Shown here one piece after another: positions 43,657 through 56,092 of a stretch of 64,000 nucleotides of DNA. The notes beneath the pieces are model-generated. The model saw nothing but the letters and a program-made list of their open reading frames with translations. It was not told the origin of the DNA and ran no database searches. A program made the translations under genes and the position numbers. Every line of letters begins with the position of its first letter. The first letter of the stretch is position 1. Source of the DNA: Siphonodentalium dalli (taxonomy: Eukaryota > Mollusca > Scaphopoda > Gadilida > Siphonodentaliidae); NCBI GenBank assembly GCA_032622095.1, contig CP136068.1:60100025-60164024 (forward strand). Direction: 5' to 3'.

Positions 43657-45867
43657 TTTAGCTCAAATTTACTTTGTAAAGTTTGAGCTATTGCCATGGC
43701 TTTGTTGTCCGTCGTCTGTGTGTGCGTGTGTGTGTGTGCATGTGTGATGCCTCAACAATTTCCTTTAGCACGGGCTACAGGTCGTACCTTTGGTCGGATC
43801 ATTATAAAATTTGTCATAGCTGTTGACATTGACATGTAGATGGGAACGAGTCATTTTGGGTTCATTCGGGGAAAAAACATGGCCGCCAGTCTGATCATCA
43901 TGAAATTTGTCATGGATGTTAATATTGACATGTAGATGGGAACGAGTAATTTTGGGGTTGTTCGGCCAAAAAACATGGCCACCGGCAGCCATCTTAGATT
44001 TTACTCTTTGCATGACTAAATTCTTTGGCACGGCCTACAGGTCTTACCTTGGTCGGATCATCATAAAATGTGTCATGGATGTTAACAATGACATGTAGAT
44101 GGGAACGAGTCATTTTGAGGTCATTCGGAAAAAAAACATGGCCGCCAGCAGCCAGCAGCCATTTTGGATTTTACTCTTTGTATGACTAAATCCTTTAGCA
44201 CGGGCTACAGGTCGTACCTTTAGTCTGCTCATCATGAAATTTGTCATGGCTGTTGAAATTGGAATGTAGATGGGAACGAGTCATTTTGGGGTCATTCGGA
44301 CAAACAACATAGCCGCCAGTGGCCATCTTGGATTTCAAAATTCAATCCATTAGCACGGGCTACAGGTCGTACCTTTGGTCTGATCATCATGAAATTTGTC
44401 ATGAATGTTAACATTGACATGTAGATGGGAACGAGTAATTTTGGGGTCATTCGGCCATAAAACATGGTCGCCGGCAGCCATCTTAGATTTACTCTTTGCA
44501 TGACTAAATTCTTTGGCACGGCCTACAGGTCGTACCTTTGGTCGGATCATCATAAAATGTGTCATGGATGTTAACAATGACATGTAGATGGGAATGAGTC
44601 ATTTTGTGGTCATTCGGCCAAAAAATCATGGCTGCCAACAGCCATTTTGGATTTTACTCTTTGTATGACTAAATCCTTTAGCACGGGCTACAGGTCGTAC
44701 CTTTAGTCTGATCATCATGAAATTTGTCATGGCTGTTGAAATTGGAATGTAGATGGGAACGAGTCATTTTGGGGTCATTCGGACAAACAACATGGCCGCC
44801 AGCGGCCATTTGGATTTCAAAATTCAATCCATTAGCACGGGCTACAGGTCGTACCTTTGGTCTGATCATCAAGAAATTTGTCAGGGATGTTTACATTGAC
44901 ATGAAGATGGGAACGAATAATTTTGGGGTCATTCCCCAAAAAAACATGGCCGCCGGCAGCCATCTTAGATTTACTCTTTGCGTGACTAAATTCTTTGGCA
45001 CGGCCTATAGGTCGTACCTTTGGTCAGATCATAAAATGTGTCATAGCTGTTGACATTGACATGTAGATGGGAAACGAGTCATTCTGGGTTCATTCGGGAA
45101 AAAAACATGGCCGCCAGTGGCCATCTTGGATTTCAATATTCAATCCATTAGCACGGGCTACAGGTCGTATTGTTCGTATGATCATCATGAAATTTGTCAG
45201 GGATGTTTACATTGACATGAAGATGGGAACGAATAATTTTGGGGTCATTCCCCAAAAAAACATGGCCACCGGCAGCCATCTTAGATTTACTCTTTGCGTG
45301 ACTAAATTCTTTGGCACGGCCTATAGGTCGTACCTTTTGTCGGATCATCACAAATTTTTCCATGGATGTTAACAATGACATGTAGATGGGAACGACTCAT
45401 TGGGGTCATTCGGCAAAAAAACATGGCCACCAGCAGCCATTTTGGATTTTACTCTTTGTATGACTAAATCCTTTAGCACGGGCTACAGGTCGTACCTTTA
45501 GTCTGATCATCATGAAATTTGTCATGGCTATTGAAATTGGAATGTAGATGGGAACGAGTCATTTTGGGGGTCATTCGGACAAACAAAATGGCCGCCAGCA
45601 GCCATCTTGGATTTCAAAATTCAATCCATTAGCACGGGCTACAGGTCGTAGCTTTAGTCTGATCATCATGAAATTTGTCATGGCTTTTTAAATTGGAATG
45701 TAGATGGGAACGAGTCATTTTGGGGTCATTCGGACAAAAAAACATGGCTGCCAGTGGCCATCTTGGATTTCAAAATTCAATTCAAAATCTTTCCATTCAT
45801 TGCTCATCACACAAATTTAACTTCTTCCCAAAGTTGAGCTACAGTGTCATTGACACTTTCATTTATT
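43657..45867 (+). repeat. Family E array, complete with head, 13 cores and 3' hairpin
   Basis: The head TTTTTAGCTCAAATTTACTT pairs with AAAGTTTGAGCTATTG. GTCCGTCGTCTGTGTGTGCG follows. The TGTAGATGGGAACGAG word occurs about 13 times between 43834 and 45699 with an average spacing near 161 bp. Each core has ACATGGCCGCCAG and GCAGCCATCTTGGATTT. The end is AAGTTGAGCTACAGTGTCAT with the hairpin AGTGTC/GACACT (45843-45857) and TTCATTT. All frames listed inside it on either strand are frames of the repeat, not genes. Confidence 0.9.
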
Positions 45868-46063
45868 TCACACTGATGAAATGTTGACTTGTTTGTTCAT
45901 ATAATTAATTATTTTAATATGTTTAAATGCATTAATAGAATAAAATTAAAAAAACTCCCGGCAAGTTCTATACTATATTGTTTTTGGCATCTTAATTTGT
46001 ATGACTTTAATATCTTGTTTAAAATATAATTATTGTTTTCAAATTTACCTACCTTTATTAATA

Positions 46064-46635
46064 CTCGTATTTAAATTCGCGCAGTACTATTTTTCGCGCA
46101 CCCATCGGTGCGCGAATTTAAAACTGAGCGAAAAATAGTACGACTCCCAGTTTTAATCTAAACCACGGTCCACAGGTAATACAAGAGGGCTATGTTGCTG
46201 AGTTTACATATATTATGATCGGTTGAATAGACAATTACGCCTGTACATGTGTGCATATATGTTTACATTCGGCCAACCACTATCAAGACCATTGCTCAAA
46301 ATGCCAATTGACAAATCATGGTAACATAGACATTGTTGAACTTGTATAAGAAATACTAATAATACAGGTCGACAAAAAATGATGTATGTTGTTACTAGTT
46401 TATTTACTACACGATGTAAATCCACCGCAATGGTGGTTGTTATACACATACTATCTCCAGCAATGACTAAAAACAGAAACTGTCATTAACTCCAAGATAT
46501 ACGAAAATATCACGGAAATATTACGAAAATATTTTTGTCAGTTTTGAATTCGCGCAGCTAGGTGCGCGAATTTAAAGTGCGCAAATTCAAAACTGAGCGA
46601 AAATAGTACACGTACTGCGCGAATTTAAATACGAG
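46064..46635. mobile_element. TA-flanked inverted-repeat element, 572 bp
   Basis: The left end CTCGTATTTAAATTCGCGCA and the right end TGCGCGAATTTAAATACGAG are exact inverses, flanked by TA on both sides. Further inverted GCGCGAATTTAAA and GAGCGAAAATAGTAC words lie subterminally. It has no transposase; the 78-codon minus-strand frame has no domain. Confidence 0.7.
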
Positions 46636-46794
46636 TAACGTATAATAGATGACCTATTGGCATTGAGTGTTTAACGTAACATTAAATATCAACAGTTTCA
46701 GTCTAATGTTTATTTTAATTCAGTGAAATATCAAATGAAAGTTTAAATTGCCAATGCTAAAATCAGCTTCAAATTGTTCTTTGTTCTTTTAACC

Positions 46795-46910
46795 CTTTCA
46801 TGACGTGAGATATGCTGGTGCAGCATTAAAGATTATGTGCCAGTGCATTCTATTATATATATGCGAGTCTCCCAGAGAGCCTCGCATATATAATATAACG
46901 CAATGGCTTA
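46795..46910 (+). mobile_element. Decayed TTAA-type MITE with shared hairpin
   Basis: TTAACCCTTTCATGACGTG, GGTGCAGCATTAAAGATTAT and the imperfect hairpin GTGCATTCTATTATATATAT versus ATATAATATAACGCAATGG relate it both to family C (20692) and to the MITEs at 1807 and 3240. Confidence 0.5.
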
Positions 46911-46969
46911 CAAGGTCAATGTAAATTTTTTAGGGTTTGCAAAATTTAAGGAAGATCCAGTCATGGAAT

Positions 46970-47223
46970 CAAGCCTTGAAATAGGGTGTCTGTCATTTGC
47001 AGAATGAGGTCCCCAGAGGGTGAATTTAGTGATGCTACCCCGCATAGCGGGTTAGTATCACCAAATTCACCCTCTCGGAACCTCATTCTGCTGAGTTATA
47101 AGCAGAATGAGGTCCACAGAGGGTGAATTTGGTGATGCTAGCCCACTATGCGGGGTAACATCACTAAATTCACCCTCTGGGGACCTCGTTCTACAAATGA
47201 CAGGCACACTATTTCAAGGCTTG
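46970..47223. mobile_element. Family F element with perfect 8-bp target duplication
   Basis: CATGGAAT stands on both sides (46962-46969, 47224-47231). The ends are CAAGCCTTGAAATAGGGTGT and its inverse with a few changes. The interior is two palindromes in a row, so the ~45-base arm (GAATGAGGTCCCCAGAGGGT ...) occurs four times in alternating orientation. An 8-bp duplication fits hAT-type insertion, but the C-A-A-G end is not typical of it. No protein is encoded. Confidence 0.85.
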
Positions 47224-47390
47224 CATGGAATGGTAAAACCACAATTGACATTGTGACACTTTAACATGTTGGAGTGCCAACTACGAGTTGTCTCATACTT
47301 TTTGCATGCAATTGAATAGGAGCCAGCACTCAAAATGAAAAGAACCTACAGAAGCTCATTGTGGTCACATTAAGCCAATAAAAAAAATCC

Positions 47391-48650
47391 TTTTTAGCTC
47401 GACTTTACTTTGTAAACAATTTCCTTTAGCACGGGCTACAGGTCGTACATTTGGTCGGATCATTATAAAATTTGTAATAGCTGTTGACATTGACATGTAG
47501 ATGGGAACGAGTCATTTTGGGGTCATTCGGCCATAAAACATGGCCGCGGGCAGCCATCTTGGATTTTACTCTTTGCATGACTAAATCCTTTGGCATGGGC
47601 TACAGGTCATACCCTTGGTCGGATCATTATGAAATTTATCATGGGCATTGACATGTAGATGGGAATGAGTCAGTTTGGGGTCATTAGGCAAAAAAACATT
47701 GGATTTCAAATTTCAATCCATTAGCATGGGCAACAGGCAGGAGTGTTCGTCTGATCATCATGAAATTTGTCGTGGAAGTTAATATTGACATGTAGATGGG
47801 AACGAGTCATTTTGGGATCATTCGGCCAAAAAACATTGCCTCTGGCAGTCATCTTGGATTTTACTCTTTGTATGACTAAATCCTTTGACACAGGATACAG
47901 GTCGTATTTTTGGTCTGATCATTATGAAATTTGTCATGGATGTTAACATTGACATGTAAATGGGAACGAGTCATTTTCGGGTCATTTGGCAAAAAAACAT
48001 TGCTGCCAGTGGCCATCTTGGATTTCAAAATTCAATCCATTAGTACGGGCTACAGGCCGTACCATTTGTCTGATCATCATTAAATTTGTATGGATGTTAA
48101 TATTGACATGTAGATGGGAAAGAGTAATTTTGGGCTCATTCGGCCATAAAAAATGGCCGCTGGCAGCCATCTTTGATTTTAGTCATTGCATAACTAAATT
48201 CTTTTGCACGGGCTACAAGTCGTAGCTTTGGTCCAATCATTATGAAATTTGTCATGGCTGTTAACATTGACATGTAGATGGGAACGAGTCATTTTGGGGT
48301 CATTCAGCCATAAAACATATCCGCTGTCAGCCATCTTGGATTTTACTCTTTGCATGACTAAATCCTTGCAGTCCATGTCCCTCAGCCGATCATAACCAAA
48401 CTTCATATTAATCTTGATATTGATCTACTAGATGGAAGCTATCAAATATTTTTGAATTTCATTTGAAAATATACCTGCCAGCAACCATCTTGGATTTTAC
48501 TTTTATATATATCTCTTCATGTTGATAATCTAATATTACTTAGACATTTCAACTTGCCACATTTCTAATCGCTCCATTGACTGTAACACATGAAATTATT
48601 CCCTTTCCAAGTTGAGCTACAGTGTCATTGACACTTTCATTATTGCGTTT
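47391..48650 (+). repeat. Family E array with 3' hairpin
   Basis: A shortened head (TTTTTAGCTCGACTTTACTT) is followed by about six cores and ends GTTGAGCTACAGTGTCATTG, AGTGTC/GACACT at about 48620-48634. The last core carries the CAGTCCATGTCCCTCAGCCG variant. Confidence 0.8.
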
Positions 48651-48699
48651 AAACACAATAGTTCATTGTGTGTCAATGATGCAGCAGCTACATATAGGC

Positions 48700-49430
48700 T
48701 ACATGGATAAAGCGCCAGATATCAGTATGCTCGAGTGTTGCCTTTGGGCAGCGACCATTTTGGATCGAGTGAGAGAGTGGTTTGATAGGGGGTTTTGAGG
48801 GGGCCACCCTAAAACACCAATCGTTGACATAAATCGTCAAGGAACCATATTCGTACCGATCTGGTGATGGCCATTTTGGATTGGGGTGGGGTGTGTTGGG
48901 GGGGTCAAAAGGTTGTAATGGTTCCTGCCTACAACACCCTTTGTTTGACTGAAATCGGTTAAGATGACTGAACAATGACATGGGTGACCTACTAGGAACC
49001 CTTTTGGCGGCGTTTATTTTTAATTGATTGCCCCCAGATGTTGGGGTGTTTCAAAATACTGTCTTGTGGGCCATCCTACAACATGGGCTGAGAAATGTCC
49101 ATTTTAACTGGTGGGGTGTTTGAAAAAGACTGTCTTGTGAGCCACCATACAACATCCTATTTTGTCCGAATTGTCCAAGGGGGTTGAGAAATAACATGGG
49201 TGCCCTATACGGACCCATCTGAGTAGTGGTTTTGCATTTATTTGCAGTAGTATTGCATTTATTTGCAATAGCTTTAGGGTAGGCCCCCCAAGACACCCTT
49301 TCTATATACCCCCAACACCAACCCGATTCAAAATGGCCACCACTCAGATGGGTCCAAATACAGAACTCATGTCATTGCTCAGTCCTCTTGACTGATCTAG
49401 CCTAAATGTAGCTACAGCATCATTGACATG
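48700..49430 (+). repeat. E-related repeat with inverted segments
   Basis: ATGGCCATTTTGGATTGGGG, ACAATGACATGGGTGACC and AACATGGGTGCCC occur in degenerate units. 49290-49400 holds inverse forms (AATGGCCACCACTCAGATGG). It ends with GTAGCTACAGCATCATTGAC, similar to the E 3' end. Confidence 0.45.
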
Positions 49431-49765
49431 TTCCCTCTTAATTTTGCGTTCTAAATGCGAAACTATTGTGCATATATATAAAATTCAGTATAATATTGTT
49501 TTCTATATGGTTATAAATGTGACCGCAATGGGCTTCCGTAATAATTATTGATAACAATTCATAATCACACTGTCTGAACTTGATTTGAAAAATCCTTACA
49601 GTCTCACCATTTTCAGATACCAAGATCATTGAACATCTCTCAAGATCATTGAAGATCTTGTACAAAATTGAACTTGTTCACAAGGTCAGCCTATAGTTAT
49701 TATGAGATCTAGATTTATTCAGTCTTAAGCGGCAATGGAATAGAGGAAAAGTGTCTGCCTTATGA

Positions 49766-50230
49766 ATATGTGACCCGCCATATCAAATGCAGTCGTAAGT
49801 CGGGATTTTTTTACCCTGTGCCAATGCATTCTCTTATATATGCGAGTCGACCATAGGTCGCCTCGCATATATAAGAGAATGCATTGGCCTAACAATTTTT
49901 TATCATTTTTTTAAAATAAATGTTTCTTACAATTTTTAGGACATAAAATAAAAAACATCCATTACCCTGCAGGGATGCCCCACACATATATAGAAGCATA
50001 TAGAAGAGTGTCGTCTGCTCATGTTTGTCTGGTGCTCTGTATGGGGGAAATTATAAAATTGTTAAAGAATACAAGAAAAAATTATTAAAATTGTAAAAAA
50101 TTGTTAGGCCAATGCATTCTCTTATATATGCGAGGCGACCTATGGTCGACTCGCATATATAAGAGAATGCATTGGCACAGGGTAAAAAAATCTCGACTTA
50201 CGACTGCATTTGATATGGCGGGTCACATAT
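49766..50230. mobile_element. Large foldback element with two embedded hairpins
   Basis: The ends ATATGTGACCCGCCATATCA and the exact inverse continue inward for about 55 bases (to TTTTACCCTGTG). Just inside each end stands one copy of the 26-bp-arm hairpin (49820-49888 and 50107-50175) also found in the TTAA MITEs at 1807 and 3240. The central 200 bases are unique. No obvious target duplication beyond the terminal palindrome. Confidence 0.8.
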
Positions 50231-50985
50231 GTGTAAGCCCACGTGTGTAGGTCCATGACAGTGTGTTGACTGGATTAATAAATATGCCTTATTTGGAAAC
50301 ATGCATATGAATGAGATTTCCTGCATTCCTTAAATAATTGAGAACCCAGCTGTCTCTATGCTGAATAGTTAAATTACAATTTAGTCTTGGTTCACTCACA
50401 CTGAGATGTATTAATGTGCACCTTTTGTGGGGTTTTTTTTTCAGTAAATTTCCAAATATTATATGCAGTGAAAATAATATGTGAAATTCAAGAGTTTTCA
50501 CTGAATACATCCAGAAAAATACTTGGTGAAATATGCATCTAAGACTTAAAACACCTATGGCAAGATGCATGAAGCTTGTGTATTATTTCAGAAATATACT
50601 CATTATAAGTTACTGTGGCGATGGGATTAGCAATTAGTCAATGTTGCGGTTTGGGTTGCATTTTATGGAGTTTAAACAACATGGTTTGCCTACCTGGCAA
50701 CTCTAGTCCAGCCTTTAAAATGATTTATGTCTTGCAATAACTCGTCTAGCTTTCCTCATGTGGCCTCCTGCATATCTTTTGAAATATCATAGGTGATATA
50801 TTGAAGTAATTTTAATTAGACAGTCTTAACCACATTCGGGTGAATATTATTTTGACCTAATTGGGAAATTTGCAGTCTATACCCATATAATCTAGATTAT
50901 CAATATCGATCAAATGGCTGACTAGTCAAAATGGGGCTGAGATTAACACTTTGCTTTCATGATGAATTCACCTCAACTACTAAAA
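50231..50985. other. Unassigned sequence, no gene recognised
   Basis: AT-rich, no family match. The 93-codon minus-strand frame 50289-50570 has no domain that I recognise. Confidence 0.4.
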
Positions 50986-51565
50986 CATGTATATTTTGGT
51001 GTGTATATTTTGGGTGACCACTAGATGGGAGCCATAAAAATTTTCAAAATTTTGTTGTGAAAACGTAGCCACCAGTGGCCATCTTGGATTTTACTCTTTG
51101 TATGACTAAATCCTTTGGTACATCTTACATCCCTTGTCCAATTGTCACTAAACTGCACATGGATCTTCGGGATGACCACAGGTTGAGAGGAATCTAATTT
51201 TTCTGAATTTCATTAAAAAACATGGGTCACTGGCAGCCATTTTTCGATTTTACTTTTTGCATGACTAAATCGTTTAGCACACATACAGACCACATCCCTC
51301 CTCTGATCGCCACCAAACTTCATATTGATTTTCGGGGCGACCACTAGATGGGAGCTATCAAATGTTTTGAATTTCATTGGAAACATGGCCGCCAGGTGCC
51401 AGTGGCCATCTTGGATTTTACTTTATATGTATCTCATCATGTTGATATTTAGTATTATTTAGACATTTCAACTTTCCGCATTCCTAATCGCTTCATTGAC
51501 ATATGAAATTATCCTCTCTCCAAGTTGATCTACAGAGTCATTGACACTTTCATTTATCAATCTTG
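50986..51565 (+). repeat. Family E variant, 3' part
   Basis: Four cores with GGGAGCCATAAAAATTTTC, GGCCATCTTGGATTTTACTC and ACAGACCACATCCCTCCTC. The end is AAGTTGATCTACAGAGTCAT and GACACTTTCATTT near 51555. Confidence 0.65.
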
Positions 51566-51587
51566 TTGTTTAACATAAAGGAAGAAT

Positions 51588-51843
51588 TATGGGCAGTGCC
51601 TTAGGGTGTCTGTCATTTGCAGAATGAGGTCCCCAGAGGGTGAATTTAGTGATGCTACCCCGCATATCGGGCTAGCATCACCAAATTCACCCTCTGGGAA
51701 CCTCATTCTGCTGAGGTGTAAGCAGAATGAGGTCCCCAGAGGGTTAATTTGGTGATGCTAGCTCGCTATGTGGGGTAGCATCACTAAATTCACACTCTGG
51801 GGACCTCATTCTGCAAATGACAGACACCCTATTTCAAGGCTTG
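51588..51843. mobile_element. Family F element, second quadruple palindrome
   Basis: Nearly identical to 46970-47223 from AGGGTGTCTGTCATTTGCAG onward. The left end is altered (CAGTGCCTTAGGGTG), the right end is CCCTATTTCAAGGCTTG. No clear target duplication because of the altered left end. Confidence 0.8.
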
Positions 51844-52511
51844 AGAGAGCACTTATTTTCTCCCACAATTCCGAAGACCAGTGCAATTGTACCCGTAATA
51901 CAGTGTTGGGGTTGTCTCAAACAAAATGTCATTGTGGGATAGACTTAGTCCAGTTACTGTTTCACTTGCCCATAATTGAATGTAGATGGGACAGGATCTA
52001 AATAAACTTTCAAAATAGTTCAATATTGAATCAATGTTTATAGTCACCATAAGCAAGAAGGATGAATGCAAATTTTAGCATCCGTGATTGAAAATTGCCA
52101 GTGCGTACATGTGCGAGAGCTGGGATGGACTGAGTGCCTTGCTGATCAACCCTTTCCTAATTTTGTGCATCCTTTCCTAATTTTGTGCATCCTTTGGGGA
52201 CTATGTTATCAATTGACATGTTTTTAAGCTATCACGAAGGCTTGCATTATAATGGCTTCAATGCCAATAATATACAGTTCTCATGAAATTTTCAGCTTGA
52301 TAGCTACATGTGAGAGTGATTGAGAAGTTGTTAACATGTTTTAAAGTAGATTTGAATTGTACAGACGCAGTAGATTTCAAAGTCCAAGTCTTCTCAGTTT
52401 TATATTGGAATTCATACAACAGGAATGTGAAGAAATTGCACATGGCTGTGGTCTAAGGGTTTTCCTCTTGGAAACTGCGACTGAAGATCTTCTGAACAAT
52501 ATTGTTCATCC

Positions 52512-52590
52512 AAGGCAGAGTGGTTAGAATGTCTCACTGCACCCTAACTTTTTGTAAATTTTTTCAAAAGAAGTTGGATCGAAAATAGGT
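52512..52590 (+). repeat. tRNA-like SINE remnant
   Basis: AGGCAGAGTGGTTAGAATGT resembles a tRNA D-arm/box A, and GTTGGATCGAAAATAGG about 45 bases later is a weak box B. A similar text is on the minus strand at 60455-60505. No cloverleaf with a paired acceptor stem was found. Confidence 0.4.
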
Positions 52591-55229
52591 TGAGATTGTT
52601 AGATAGTTTAATTTTCCAGCCAATTTAAGAATATATGGATTTCATTGCTTTCAAATTCAATAATCTCACCCTTTACATCTGTTGACATGGAGTGGGGTAC
52701 CAGATATCTCAAGACTAAAACTGAGCTGTACCATTCGTCTTCTTTTTAACTTTCGGCATTTTGCTCTCCACCAATAATAATTCACGAGAGGCAGGGTACA
52801 AACACCGGAGCACATTGGGCTCAAGTCTTTTACAAAATAGTCTCTGCCTCAAATGAATTATTTCACATCACCATGCTGTTCAATCAAGTGATTATTCTGT
52901 TTATTATTTTCCACTATCAACATCTGATTTACCAGAAATCTGAATCATACCGCCATTATACCCATGACCAGTGTTCGCGCTGGACCGAAAAATCTTGTGG
53001 CCAAAAGTTTAGCCAAATGAAAAAAAAAAAAAAAAAGGCCAAATTAAATCCTCTTTTTCTCGGCGCTTCACAATTAATGACTAAAATATTTGTTTTAAAC
53101 TTTATTTGTTACTCAGAATAAAAACATAACTAAAACAAACATGATATTATACGAACATAGGTATGCGTTATATCGCACCGACAGATCAATTCATGTAAAG
53201 CATTAATACAAAATGCGTGTGATTTCACATCCGACCAAAAAGCCGATGCAAAGCCTGGTAAAAATCAGTCAGAAATTTTTCATCGCAGAGGTGATGGATT
53301 GTTCTCCTTTGGCTATGGTTGTTACTTGTATTTCCTTCATGTTTTTACTCTCCTTCAACATTTGTTCAAACGCACTATGGGAGTTGTTGCCTACAACGAA
53401 ATTCTCAAACATGAAACTAACATTCTATATAATTATAATCACATAAATCCGCTAAACCAATTGTAATAACTCTGTCACTGACACCATGACGGTCGCTAAC
53501 TATTGTTTATTATAGTAAGGTGATAACTGTTGAATATCTATTGTATTCAAACCTTTTATGATGTGAAGTGAGGTTGTTATTAGACGGGATGCAGTTTATG
53601 ACACATTACGTAACCATTGAGTTAAGAACTGCTCGCCTGTACATCCAATTAAGGAACAATGCATTTAGATATTTTATCTTACAGATGCTAATCAACAAAA
53701 AAGTTACATAACCAGTGTACAGATTAAGCGGTTTGATGATTAGGCTGGTTAAATGTTAGAGCTTACCTGTTGCTGTCTCCTGAAGTTTGATTATTTGCAG
53801 TGAATGTGAATGATTGATACTATTCCGATCCGCCAATGTATTGGACATTACAAAACGAATGAATACATAGCGCTCTAGTTAAAGTGACATAATTCACTAG
53901 TGAAATTATCGTGTAATCACTCGAGCAATCAAGGTAAATCACAGATAGGAATGTAATAAAAGATGATAATAGTGTTGCAAATATGTGTTACTGATCATTG
54001 AAAGGATACACCAATAATGTCTTGTTGCAAAAAAATTGTAATGTTTTGCTCCTCGATACAAATGTGTTTAATACTTGCTGTTCATGCATCTTGACACCAG
54101 GTATTTTTCTCCAAAATTTCTCAGTGTTAATCCTTGAATTTATTATTTAGAATTTGGGTCTCGAACATACTGTCAACTTTGTTACCAACTTCATTCATCA
54201 TGCATGCATGAAATAATCATTGATCTTAATTCATTGCATTTTTTTTCATCTCTGGCTCATCATCATTGCTTTTTCAGCTGTATTAAGTCATTGACATAGT
54301 AGCTGCCAAATATGCAAAAGCTCTGAGCTTAGCAATATATCTCAGCAGATGTCACGGTCTATGTGCATATGACTATTTGGCGTGACTGAGTGCCTTCTGA
54401 GGGGATCCTGCTTATAGTATTTTCTACCAAGTATATAATCTATAGATGTGATATTTTTACCATTAATGATTTCAGTGGCTAAATAGTCATTTACAAATAT
54501 TTTGGAACTGAAATTGATCATAATTGCTAATTTTGAATGAATTAAACCAGAATGGTAATCCACAACATTTTTCTAACCATGTAATCACATCCAAATAATG
54601 CTGGCATCCTTTCAGACTACATATTAGCTTTGGTTAACTGATCTTATAGAAGCAAACTGATGTTTTTTCTGCTGAATAATAATTTTTTTGGAGTAATCAA
54701 CACCTTGAAAAACTGAGCCCTTACCTGGTTACTGAAAGATAGATCCAAGGAAAATTAGTAGAGATAATCTCTCATAAGAGAAGCTTAAAATCCAGATTTA
54801 GTGTACAGTTCACCTTTAAGAAATGTCAGAAAGTTTTACTAAACTATAGAGTGCTTCCACATGATGTCAAACATCCCAGTTAGCATTCCGCTGCGCTATG
54901 TTGGATGTAGCAACGAGTATAAACAAAGCCACTTTTGTAGAAAGTTATAGTTATAATCAAATGTCCCTCATTCGTGTGCATTGCCTATCAATGATTGTTT
55001 TGTTAACAGTTTCGTAGACACAATGTTATTTAAAGTTGAATGTTAAGATACAAAATTACAAACCTAAAAAGTTTAAATAGTATAGTCCCCGATCGATGAT
55101 GTGTTATGAATATTAATTGCGCTGCGAGTATTTTTTATGTGAACTGATTTTTTGCTGTAAATGTACATGAAGCTGTTATAATATGGTGGTAATATTGACT
55201 TCCAGTGTCTGCTAATCACACTTTCAACA
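52591..55229. other. Unassigned repeat-poor stretch
   Basis: No listed family occurs here. Frames at 52873-53121 and 53213-53446 lack domains and the first runs through an A homopolymer. An intron or intergenic spacer is most likely. Confidence 0.45.
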
Positions 55230-55237
55230 TGCAGAAT

Positions 55238-56084
55238 TAGACCCCGAAGCCACGACAAATAGTTTTCATGGCTGGCTCAACCGATTTTCGTGGCTGGTTA
55301 GCTAGCTAAGCCGGCTCGGTCACGACGTTCGTGGCTGACGAAATATGGCGGCTCAGCCGGCTGAGATGTTATCATTCAGCGTATTTCCGTTTCCGAAATG
55401 TTCCTAATCCCCTGTTATCGGTTATAGATGACGTTTTTTTTAGCGTTTGTGGTGAACCCGTAGAATTCCAGACCACACGTAATCTTTTGATGTTGGGCTT
55501 TTCCATTACGGCGAAATTCACGAAGGACTGGCATGGATATACTATGTAGTTTCCCATCTAATCGGTATAAGTAGTTACATTGGGACTTCTGTCGACTTCA
55601 GACTGCTATCATCACTGCCATCTTGCGATATATGCATGCATCATTGCATGATGAACCGGATAGTAATGATATATACTATTTCAAACTATTTTCTATTCTT
55701 ATGTGACAAATGCCAGTGATGTCTGAGACTGGGTGTTGTCGATATAAACAATTTATATTTTAACCCTTTCAATACCGAATGGATGCGCCCATTCAGTTAT
55801 ATGAAAGCATGCATTGGGATAGTCTATTCCACATTAAGGGGCCAGATGTTCTGATAATATAACAAACATGCGAGTATGCCAATATTAGGCAATGCGGTTT
55901 AGTTCTTTGCGATTCACAGTACAGTTGTGCTTGACATATAAGCCCATGCACATGGCTCAGCCATTTTACAATTCCGGCGGCGGAGATTTTTAAATGTGGC
56001 TGGCGTTAGAAATAATATGGCTGGCGGCGGCTTGTGGCCAATATGGCTGGCGGCGGCGGCGTACGATGGCGGCTTCGGGCTCTA
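55238..56084. mobile_element. hAT-like non-autonomous transposon, 847 bp
   Basis: TGCAGAAT is duplicated exactly on both sides (55230-55237, 56085-56092). The ends TAGACCCCGAAGCC and GGCTTCGGGCTCTA are inverted repeats with one mismatch. Subterminal sequence on both sides is crowded with TGGCTGGC, GGCGGC and CGTGGCTG words (55245-55375, 55970-56075), as expected of transposase-binding sites. No transposase frame is present. Confidence 0.8.
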
Positions 56085-56092
56085 TGCAGAAT

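Noticed and set aside
43834-45700. Regular repeats as a CRISPR array
   Set aside because: Units are adjoining 161-bp tandem repeats without unique spacers, in a eukaryotic genome.
43765-45887. Many overlapping open frames on both strands
   Set aside because: All are readings of E cores with the same peptide fragments repeated; no start or domain is conserved.
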